DNA of 64,000 nt from Azospirillum humicireducens (lineage in GTDB: Bacteria; Pseudomonadota; Alphaproteobacteria; Azospirillales; Azospirillaceae), in contig NZ_CP015285.1 of NCBI RefSeq assembly GCF_001639105.2, forward strand, positions 62,001 to 126,000. The letters run 5' to 3'. The position numbers and the translations under genes are program-made. The notes under the pieces are model-generated. The model had not been told where the DNA came from, ran no database searches, and was given only the letters and a program-made list of their open reading frames with translations. Of this stretch, positions 54,458 to 64,000 are shown in pieces (within the stretch, counting starts at the first letter, position 1; the number at the start of each line of letters is the position of its first letter).

Positions 54458-55435
54458 TTACGCCAGACCGTGCCGCTTCCGGTGCGCCGACAGGCGGCGC
54501 ATCGCCTCGTCGGCGACGATCCGCGTCTCGTCCATCGGCTGATAGCTCCAGTGGTCGAGCGAGCCGTCGAAGGGCCGGGTGATGCCGTCCCGGTAGAGGC
54601 CGTCATGGAAGGCGCGGAACTTGGGCGACCCGCCGTCCAGTTCGATCACATAGACCGGCTTGCCGGTGGAGCAGGCCTCCGACGTCATCGACACGCTGTC
54701 GCAGGTCACCACCACGGCGTCGGCGAGGCCGAGATAGGCGAAGTAGGGGTTCTCGCCGGTGCCGTCCCACACCTCCGCCGGCAGGCCGGACAGGCGGGCG
54801 CGCAGGATCGCCTCGTTGTCGGCGCCGGTGCGGCGCGACGGGGTGACCATCAGCCCGGCGCCATGGCTGCGCGTCAGGTTGGCCAGCCGTTCGGCCACCT
54901 CGCCCATGATGGTGGGCGTCAGCCGGTAGACGCCGTTGTCGCCGCCGATCAGCACGGCGATGCGCGGATGGGGCAGATGGGCCAGCCGCGGGGCGAAGCG
55001 TTCGGCGGCGTCGGCCAGGATGGCGGGCGTCACCCGGTGCAGTGCGCCATGCGTGACCAGCACGTTGTCGGCCCGCAGCTTGTCGTGGCGCGGCACGACG
55101 ATCAGGTCGAAATGGCGCGGGCTCATCACCGGATCCTGGATCTGGACGGTGAAGGTCCGCCCGCGCGACTGCTGGCGCACCGCCAGCGAGACGGCGATGG
55201 ACTGCCGGCCGGTGCCGATCAGGATGTCGGGCCAGGGCGGCTCCACCGGATCGCCCTTGGGGCCGGCGGCGAAGCGGTTGCCGATGCGCCAGTAGGGGGT
55301 CAGCTGGCGCCAGGGGCTGCGCAGATGGACGCGCTTGATCACCGGCGTCAGGCCCAGCGCCTCGGCCAGCCCGATGCACTGGTTTTCCATGCCGGCCTTG
55401 CCGTCCGACACCACCCAGCAGGTCAAAGGTTGCAT
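54458..55435 (-). CDS. ELM1-family (mitochondrial fission ELM1-like) protein
   Basis: 325 residues matching the ELM1/DUF1022 family: WVVSDGKAGMENQCIGLAEA at the N-terminus, PDILIGTGRQSIAVSLAVRQ, IQDPVMSPRHFDLIVVPRHD, and the C-terminal VTCDSVSMTSEACSTGKPVY. The fold is GT-B glycosyltransferase-like, and bacterial members are suspected to transfer sugars to envelope glycans. The eukaryotic name refers to a plant protein and says little here. It is the first of three minus-strand genes with two 2OG-Fe(II) oxygenases. Confidence 0.85.
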   Translation of the reverse strand: MQPLTCWVVSDGKAGMENQCIGLAEALGLTPVIKRVHLRSPWRQLTPYWRIGNRFAAGPKGDPVEPPWPDILIGTGRQSIAVSLAVRQQSRGRTFTVQIQDPVMSPRHFDLIVVPRHDKLRADNVLVTHGALHRVTPAILADAAERFAPRLAHLPHPRIAVLIGGDNGVYRLTPTIMGEVAERLANLTRSHGAGLMVTPSRRTGADNEAILRARLSGLPAEVWDGTGENPYFAYLGLADAVVVTCDSVSMTSEACSTGKPVYVIELDGGSPKFRAFHDGLYRDGITRPFDGSLDHWSYQPMDETRIVADEAMRRLSAHRKRHGLA

Positions 55436-55588
55436 GTGAACTCGGATCGTTGGGGCTGCGGAGGGGATTGCGGCGAAATGACCGCCATCCGGGTTGCTCG
55501 CCCTTGCGGGGGTTTCGGTCTTGGCGTAGACACCATGCCCGTGTAATATCCTTTCTCCAAATCATCCCCGGAGCGACCGAGTAAAACC

Positions 55589-56155
55589 ATGCGGCGGGTC
55601 AAACTCGACCGAATTGACCGTCGGATTCTGCGCGATCTGCAGAACGACGGCCGGATGACCAACGTGGAGCTTGCCCGACGTGCCGGCATCTCCGCTCCGC
55701 CCTGCCTGCGCCGCGTCCGCGCGCTGGAGGAGGCGGGATTCATCCGTGGCTACCATGCCGACGTCAACCCCGACGCACTGGGGTTCGGCGTCACGGTGTT
55801 CGCCCAGGTCGGCCTCAGCAGCCAGGCCGAAGCGGACCTAAAGAAATTCGAGGAGCTCGTCAACAGCTGGCCGCTCGTGCGTGAGTGCAACATGCTGGCC
55901 GGCGAATATGATTTCGTCCTGAAGATCGTGGCGGAGGACTGGGACGACTACCAGCGCTTCCTGACGACCAAGCTGACGTCGGCGCCCAACGTGGCCCATG
56001 TGAAGTCGGCCCTGTCGATCCGCACCAGCAAACACACCCCCGGCGTTCCCATCGACGTCGATTCGCCCGACATCCCGGAAGGGACGGAGGACGACGAGGA
56101 CGAGGATTACGTCGAGGACGAGGCCGAGACGCCCGCCCGCGCCACCCGGCGCTGA
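55589..56155 (+). CDS. Lrp/AsnC-family regulator with acidic C-terminal tail
   Basis: 188 residues. The helix-turn-helix (LDRIDRRILRDLQNDGRMTN, VELARRAGISAPPCLRRVRA) and the RAM/AsnC ligand-binding domain (VFAQVGLSSQAEADLKKF, EYDFVLKIVAEDWDDYQRF) are normal. Residues about 150-188 are an extension rich in Asp/Glu (DSPDIPEGTEDDEDEDYVED), about 30 residues beyond the usual end, closing with a basic ATRR. It may modulate DNA binding or oligomer assembly. Divergent from the ELM1-family gene, which is the probable first target to test. Confidence 0.9.
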   Translation: MRRVKLDRIDRRILRDLQNDGRMTNVELARRAGISAPPCLRRVRALEEAGFIRGYHADVNPDALGFGVTVFAQVGLSSQAEADLKKFEELVNSWPLVRECNMLAGEYDFVLKIVAEDWDDYQRFLTTKLTSAPNVAHVKSALSIRTSKHTPGVPIDVDSPDIPEGTEDDEDEDYVEDEAETPARATRR

Positions 56156-56179
56156 ACGGGGCAGGGCGCCACGGCGCCT

Positions 56180-57523
56180 TTACAGGGAAGATGCGGCGAG
56201 CGCCTGGAGCAGGCCCGCCGCGGCTCCCCCCAGCACCACCCAGTGGATCGCCACGCCGCGCCTGGTCAGGGCGTAGAGCGCGGCCAGCATGATCGTCCAG
56301 GCCCAGATCAGGCTCCCCGTGCCGTGCTGCCCGTCCGGCAGCAGCACCGCCATTCCCAGATAGACTCCTAAGTTCAGGATCACCCCCACCACCGCCGCGG
56401 CGATGGCGGCCAGCGCCCCCGCGGCCAGACGGTTGTGGATCAGCCGCTCGACATAGGGGGCTCCGGCGAAGATGAACAGGAAGCAGGGCAGGAAGGTGAC
56501 GTAGGTCGTCAGCGCCGCCCCCAGCGTTCCCGCCAAGCCCGGCGACAGCGCGCCCGGCCGGTTCCAGCCGGCGAAGAAGCCGACATATTGCGTCACCAGG
56601 ATCAGCGGTCCCGGCGTCGTCTCGGCCAGCGCCAGCCCGTCGACCATCTCGCGCGGGCTGAGCCAGCCATAGGACTCCACCGCCTGCCCGGCGATGTAGG
56701 GCAGCACGGCATAGGCGCCGCCGAAGGTGACGAAGGCCGCCTTGGTGAACAGCGCCGCGATGCCGCGCCAGGGATCGGTTCCGAAGGCCAGAATCACCGC
56801 GCCCACCGGAATCGCCCACAGGAGGATGAACAGCGCCGCCAGGACCAGCAACCGGGCGGGTTTCGGCGCCGGCCCGTCCGGGTCGTCGGCTGCGGAGTCG
56901 CCGTCGGCCACCGGATGCGGGTGGGCGAACCAGTGGCGGCCCATCCATGCCGCCACCCCGCCGACCGCCGCCGCGGCGCCGATGACCAGCGGGAAGGGCA
57001 GGTGCAGCGCGAACAGGGCGAGGAAGGCGGCGCCGGCCATCGCCACCGCCGCCGGTCCCTTCAGCGTGCGGCGGCCCATCCGCCAGACCGCGGCGACGAT
57101 GATCGCCACCACCGCCGGCTTGATGCCGTCGAACAGGGCGCCGACCAGACCGGTGTCGCCATGGGCGGCGGCGATCCAGGACAGGGCCAGCAGCACCAGC
57201 GCCCCAGGCAGCACGAACAGCCCGCCCGCCACCAGCCCGCCGCGTACCCCGTGCAGCCGCCAGCCGATGTAGGTGGCGAGCTGCTGCGCCTCCGGCCCCG
57301 GCAGAAGCATGCAGAAATTCAGCGCGTGCAGGAAGCGCGTCTGGTCGATCCAGCGGCGGCGGTCGACCAGCTCGCTCTGCATCATGGCGATCTGCCCGGC
57401 CGGTCCGCCGAAGCTGGTCAGCCCCAGCCGCAGCCAATAGAGGCAGAAGGCGCCGAAGGCGGGGACCGTGGCGGAGGGGGGGAAAGCGGGCGGGGGCGGG
57501 GCGGGAGCGTCGGCGTCGGTCAT
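56180..57523 (-). CDS. chrA: chromate transporter family protein (ChrA)
   Basis: 447 residues with two homologous halves, the full-length CHR architecture. The N-half motif is LTSFGGPAGQIAMMQSELVD and the C-half motif is TFGGAYAVLPYIAGQAVESY; about ten membrane helices. It exports chromate by proton coupling in characterised members; sequence alone does not prove chromate as the natural substrate. The ATG at 57523 is chosen; the frame to 57625 is unsupported. The C-half ends with a GC-rich coding stretch 24 bp from the convergent AsnC gene. Confidence 0.88.
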   Translation of the reverse strand: MTDADAPAPPPPAFPPSATVPAFGAFCLYWLRLGLTSFGGPAGQIAMMQSELVDRRRWIDQTRFLHALNFCMLLPGPEAQQLATYIGWRLHGVRGGLVAGGLFVLPGALVLLALSWIAAAHGDTGLVGALFDGIKPAVVAIIVAAVWRMGRRTLKGPAAVAMAGAAFLALFALHLPFPLVIGAAAAVGGVAAWMGRHWFAHPHPVADGDSAADDPDGPAPKPARLLVLAALFILLWAIPVGAVILAFGTDPWRGIAALFTKAAFVTFGGAYAVLPYIAGQAVESYGWLSPREMVDGLALAETTPGPLILVTQYVGFFAGWNRPGALSPGLAGTLGAALTTYVTFLPCFLFIFAGAPYVERLIHNRLAAGALAAIAAAVVGVILNLGVYLGMAVLLPDGQHGTGSLIWAWTIMLAALYALTRRGVAIHWVVLGGAAAGLLQALAASSL

Positions 57524-57708
57524 GGGACCGCAGCCTAGCGCAAACAGGACCGCAAGGCAGCGCCCACCATCGGGCAGGGGCAGGGGCAGCTGCGGGGACG
57601 GCGGAAACAATTGAGGGGCGGCCATGGCCTTCCGCGGCGCCGGGGTCTAATATTGCAACCGCGAGCGCCGCCGCCGTGGCTGGCGCCGGGTGTCGGGGAC
57701 GCAGGAGA

Positions 57709-58644
57709 ATGAAGGCTTCCGCCCGCGGTCGCGCGGCTGTGTTGGGTGCGGCGCTGTGTGCCGGTATCGGGATGGTCGCGGCAGGGGCCTTGACCTTGAC
57801 CGTGGCGGGACCGGCCCAGGCCGCGGTCGGCGTCCATGCCGAGGAGATCGTCCGCTTTCCGTCCGCCGACGGCGACCTGACCGGCGCGGCTCCGACGATG
57901 CTGAGCGGGCGGCTGCTGCGCCCGGCTGGCGCCGGACCGCACCCGGCGGTGGTCATGCTGCATGGCTGCGGCGGCCTCTATGCCCGCAACGGCCGGGTTT
58001 TGCCGCGCCATGTCTGGTGGGCGACCCATCTGCAGCGGCAGGGCTATGAGGTGCTGATGGTCGACAGCTTCGGCCCGCGCGACGTGGAGGAAGTCTGCAC
58101 CACCGCGCTGAAGGACCGCACGGTCCGCGCCACGGTGGAGCGCAAGCGCGACGCCTGGGGGGCGCTGGCCTTCCTGCGCAAGCGGCCGGAGGTGGACCAT
58201 GGCCGCATCGGGCTGATCGGCTGGTCGCAGGGGGCTGGCACGGTGCTGGCCGCCTATGGCGCCGGGGAGGACGGGCCGGCGGGATCGGAAGCCGGCGGTT
58301 TCCGTGCCGCCGTGGCCTTCTATCCCGGTTGCCGGGCGCCGCTGAGCGATGAGGACTGGCAGCCCGACGGTCCGCTGCTGCTGCTGATCGGCGGCAAGGA
58401 CGACTGGACGCCGCCGCAGAACTGCATCGAACTGTCCGGGCGCGAGGGCGTGAAGGACAGGATGGAACTGGTGGTCTATCCCGACGCCTATCACGGCTTC
58501 GACGCGCCCGACGCCCCGGTGCGCAAGCGCAAGGACCTTGCCACCGCACCCGATGGAACGGCCCATGTGGGCACAAATGACGATGCCCGCTCGGATGCGA
58601 TCCGGCGGGTGACGGAATTCCTCAGGGATAAGCTGCGGGGGTAG
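57709..58644 (+). CDS. secreted dienelactone hydrolase-like protein
   Basis: 311 residues: a signal peptide (about 1-38, ending GPAQA) and an alpha/beta hydrolase. The nucleophile Ser is in LIGWSQGAGTVL, the Asp in LLLIGGKDDWTPP, the His in YPDAYHGFDAP; HGCGGLYARNGR is the oxyanion region. The ATG at 57709 is crowded by AGGAG one base upstream; a GTG at 57676 is the alternative. Substrate unknown; the family includes dienelactone hydrolases and general esterases. Divergent from chrA. Confidence 0.83.
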   Translation: MKASARGRAAVLGAALCAGIGMVAAGALTLTVAGPAQAAVGVHAEEIVRFPSADGDLTGAAPTMLSGRLLRPAGAGPHPAVVMLHGCGGLYARNGRVLPRHVWWATHLQRQGYEVLMVDSFGPRDVEEVCTTALKDRTVRATVERKRDAWGALAFLRKRPEVDHGRIGLIGWSQGAGTVLAAYGAGEDGPAGSEAGGFRAAVAFYPGCRAPLSDEDWQPDGPLLLLIGGKDDWTPPQNCIELSGREGVKDRMELVVYPDAYHGFDAPDAPVRKRKDLATAPDGTAHVGTNDDARSDAIRRVTEFLRDKLRG

Positions 58645-58657
58645 GGGGCTTTGATTG

Positions 58658-58816
58658 CCCTCTCCCGTCCCGGGAGAGGGAGGGGACCCGCCGCGGAGCG
58701 GTGGGGAGGGTGAGGGGTGATCCAAGAAACCAAAAGCGCATGGTTCCTTGGACTACCCCTCACCCTTCCCATGCTCCGCATGGGCCCCTTCCCTCTCCCG
58801 GGGCGGGAGAGGGAGA
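58658..58816. repeat. palindromic intergenic repeat pair (ccctctccc family)
   Basis: Two facing copies (left CCCTCTCCCGTCCCGGGAGAGGG, then the reverse arrangement ending CCCGGGGCGGGAGAGGGAG) with CCCCTCACCCTTCCC / GTGAGGGGT type internal arms. Same family as 14371-14480. It lies between the hydrolase and greA, which converge; the half beside greA resembles a terminator stem. Confidence 0.8.
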
Positions 58817-58824
58817 GTAAAAAA

Positions 58825-59298
58825 TCAGCGGAACTCGACCGAAACGATCTCGTACAGCTTGGAGCCGCCGGGGGTGGAGACTTCCACGCTGTCGCCGACC
58901 GACTTGTTGATCAGGGCGCGGGCCAGCGGCGCCTGGATCGACAGGAGGCGGTTCTTGATGTCGCTCTCGTCCTGGCCGACGATCTGATAGGTCGTCTCCT
59001 CGTCCGTGTCCTGGTCGGCCAGGGTCACGGTCGCACCGAACTTCACGGTGTTGCCGGTCAGCTTGGCCGGGTCGATGACCTCGGCACGGCTGATCTTGTC
59101 CTCAAGCTCCAGCACGCGGCCTTCGATGAAGCTCTGACGTTCGCGTGCCGCGTGATACTCGGCGTTTTCCGAAAGGTCGCCATGTTCGCGGGCCTCCGCG
59201 ATGGCTTTGATGACCGCCGGGCGTTCGGTGATCTTAAGGTGCTTCAATTCCTCCTGGAGGCGGTTGAAGCCCGCCGCTGTCATCGGAACTTTTTCCAT
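58825..59298 (-). CDS. greA: transcription elongation factor GreA
   Basis: 157 residues, the family norm. The coiled-coil finger with [20 protein letters not shown] and [20 protein letters not shown] is complete; its acidic tip (DLSENAEY) stimulates RNA polymerase transcript cleavage. The C-terminal domain ends with SPxDSxx-like [19 protein letters not shown]. The ATG at 59298 (MEKVPMT) is chosen; the frame to 59349 lacks support. It follows carB by 96 bp on the same strand. Confidence 0.97.
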   Translation of the reverse strand: MEKVPMTAAGFNRLQEELKHLKITERPAVIKAIAEAREHGDLSENAEYHAARERQSFIEGRVLELEDKISRAEVIDPAKLTGNTVKFGATVTLADQDTDEETTYQIVGQDESDIKNRLLSIQAPLARALINKSVGDSVEVSTPGGSKLYEIVSVEFR

Positions 59299-59394
59299 GT
59301 TCGGTCCATCACCGCTTGCAGTCGTTCGACCTGTCCAAAGCGACATCAAGGACGAAGACGGCGCGGAGGAGGTCCGCCGCGCCGTCGTCCGTCC

Positions 59395-62643
<3,249 letters not shown>

Positions 62644-62905
62644 GGGTCCGCTTCTCTGAAGTGTGGTCAGCCGAAAACCCCCCGGCGCCGGAGGACCGGA
62701 GACGGAGAGCGGGGATGGGCATGTCGTGCAAGGCCCCCTTATAGGGGGTTCGGGGCCGGGGGGGAAGGGGTGGCATGGATGTCACCCTCGCATGACTGAA
62801 TCTCGGGCACCGCACCGCCGCCCCATGCGGGTCTTGAACCGGGCGGGAAAGGAACGCATCAATTCCCATTCTCCCGTTTCGCATACCCTTTGGAGATACG
62901 CCCCG

Positions 62906-63733
62906 ATGAGCCACGCCTTCGCCAAGGACAGCCGCGCCTGCGCCGCCTGCGTCTCGTGGGGCGGGGAGCGCGCGCTGTCGGAGGACAACACGCTGGTGTT
63001 TGTGGCCCGCCATGGGGTGGAGGGCGAATGCCGCACCGCCAGCAGCCAGGACTACCGCCGCATCACCAAGGGCTATCACACCTGCACGGCCTGGGCGCCT
63101 CTGCCGATGCTGAAGAAGCATGGCGGGCGGATCGGGCACACGGCGGCGGGCCAGGCGCATGCACCGGTCACCGCCGCGGCGTCGCGGCCGATGCCGCCGG
63201 TGTCCCAGCCGGTGCCGGCCGCCGCCGCCTTCGCCGACGCGCCGGTCGCCACGCCGGTGCTCGACCTGCCGCCGCCGCCCTGCCGGGCCGACCCCATCGA
63301 CGTGGAGCAGTCGCCGCAGGTCCGCGTGCTCTACACCCATTGGCTCCGGCTGAAGCGCAAGCGCCGCATGCCGCTGGCGGTCGAGATCGACACCGCCCAG
63401 GTGCGCGAGAGCGTGCCGCGCATCGCCCTGATGGAGCCGACCGCCGACGGCAGCGATTTCGTCTATAGATCCTGCGGCCGCGCCCTGCAGCGCCGGCTGG
63501 ACGGGCGGCCGACGACGCGGCGGGTGACGGAGTGCCATCCGGAACAGGCGGCGCGGCGCTGGCTGTCCGACCTGCGCCTTTGCCTGGAGAGCGGCGAGCC
63601 GCGCTGCCTCTTGGTGCGCGACGACCCGATGCTGCCGGGGGCGAAGTTCGTCGAGCTGCTGCTGCCGCTCGCCGATGTCGAGGGCGGTCCGGCGACGCGG
63701 GTGCTGGCCTACCGCCATGTGCCGGGCGGCTGA
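62906..63733 (+). CDS. PAS-like (PAS_5) protein with cysteine-bearing N-terminus
   Basis: 275 residues from an ATG with GGAGA upstream. Residues about 1-65 hold CAACVSWGGE, GECRTAS and YHTCTAW, a Cys pattern (C-x2-C, then C, then C) that could bind metal. A Pro/Ala-rich linker (about 75-125) follows. The C-terminal part (LYTHWLRLKRKRRMPLAVEI, DTAQVRESVPRIALMEP, SDFVYRSCGRAL) fits the PAS_5 family, seen often in Rhodospirillales without known function. The role is unknown; a sensory or redox function is a guess. Confidence 0.65.
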   Translation: MSHAFAKDSRACAACVSWGGERALSEDNTLVFVARHGVEGECRTASSQDYRRITKGYHTCTAWAPLPMLKKHGGRIGHTAAGQAHAPVTAAASRPMPPVSQPVPAAAAFADAPVATPVLDLPPPPCRADPIDVEQSPQVRVLYTHWLRLKRKRRMPLAVEIDTAQVRESVPRIALMEPTADGSDFVYRSCGRALQRRLDGRPTTRRVTECHPEQAARRWLSDLRLCLESGEPRCLLVRDDPMLPGAKFVELLLPLADVEGGPATRVLAYRHVPGG

Positions 63734-63744
63734 GGGGGGCTGCG

Positions 63745-64000
63745 ATGAGCGACGTTCGCAAAGAGGAGCCGAAGAGGGAAGGACCCAAGGAAGGGCCGGG
63801 GCCGGAGATCGTCGGCGTCTGGCCGGCGGCGGTGTGGATCGTCGTCGGCGCCGGGCATTACCTGAACGACCCCGACCATTTCGCCGGCTGGAAGGGCGCG
63901 CTGTATTTCGTGCTGGGCACCGGTCTGGTGGCGCTGGTCGGCGGCATCGCCAGCCTGTCGGCCCGGCGCACCGTCGCCGGCATCCAGGAACGGTTGCTGA
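63745..64000 (+). CDS. small membrane protein (3' truncated by window edge)
   Basis: The ATG at 63745 follows GAGGGGGGC. The 85 visible codons encode a polar, charged N-terminus, then two hydrophobic segments (GVWPAAVWIVVGAGHYL and ALYFVLGTGLVALVGGIASL) ending with a basic stretch. No stop is reached. It starts 11 bp after the PAS_5-like gene and is probably in its operon. No family recognised. Confidence 0.55.
   Translation, partial: MSDVRKEEPKREGPKEGPGPEIVGVWPAAVWIVVGAGHYLNDPDHFAGWKGALYFVLGTGLVALVGGIASLSARRTVAGIQERLL

Overview
The window is about 64 kb of compact, high-GC chromosomal DNA. Gene content and protein style point to an alphaproteobacterium of the Rhodospirillales, most like Azospirillum or a close relative. 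The clues are an Irr-type Fur regulator, a likely sigma-54 promoter in front of amtB, ubiE-ubiB, many sensory kinases and c-di-GMP proteins, and an IalB-like secreted protein. The taxonomic call is an inference from sequence style. There are no rRNA or tRNA genes, no CRISPR array, no insertion sequence and no prophage that I can see.

Layout. 1-4.1 kb: the 5' part of a KamA/EpmB-type radical SAM gene, a glycerophosphodiesterase, a nitronate-monooxygenase-like protein, irr, and a translationally coupled pair of tiny paralogous membrane proteins. 4.3-12.5 kb: a sensor kinase, a 73-aa orphan, the yjcH-actP acetate uptake pair, and divergent from it a double-Cache hybrid kinase with an OmpR-type regulator. 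12.7-18.2 kb: a fatty-acid-oxidation-like unit (acyl-CoA ligase, etfB, etfA, long acyl-CoA dehydrogenase) whose enzymes resemble DmdB and DmdC. 18.1-22.1 kb: pseudouridine synthase, GhrA-like reductase, ubiB, ubiE. 22.2-27.0 kb: a tandem-repeat spacer, then rpmI-rplT-pheS-pheT. 27.1-33.7 kb: a single-domain response regulator, an HD-GYP regulator, a LysR/SH3-protein pair, asparaginase, and a Met/Gly-repeat secreted protein. 34.0-38.1 kb: a permuted NlpC/P60-like protein, lepA, and a Xre-RES toxin-antitoxin locus with an extra AT-richer gene between antitoxin and toxin. 38.2-44.9 kb: glgA, glgC, amtB, pirin, IalB-like protein. 44.9-48.5 kb: a frameshifted catalase-family remnant next to a Fur-box-like site, then a large GGDEF-EAL protein. 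48.6-58.6 kb: a small hypothetical, psuG, a ligase-associated exonuclease plus ATP-dependent DNA ligase pair, two 2OG-Fe(II) oxygenases with an ELM1-family protein, an AsnC/Lrp regulator with an acidic tail, chrA and a dienelactone-hydrolase-like protein. 58.8-64 kb: greA, carB, a PAS-like protein with a cysteine-bearing N-terminus, and a truncated small membrane protein.

Much of the window is housekeeping (translation, ubiquinone, glycogen, pyrimidine/arginine supply, ammonium uptake). The accessory signals most worth a second look are the three-gene Xre-X-RES locus, the 76/77-bp tandem repeats before ubiE, the decayed catalase relative, the paired mini membrane proteins, and the ELM1/dioxygenase cluster. 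Two families of GC-rich palindromic repeats sit in several intergenic gaps, including one inside the etfB-etfA operon.
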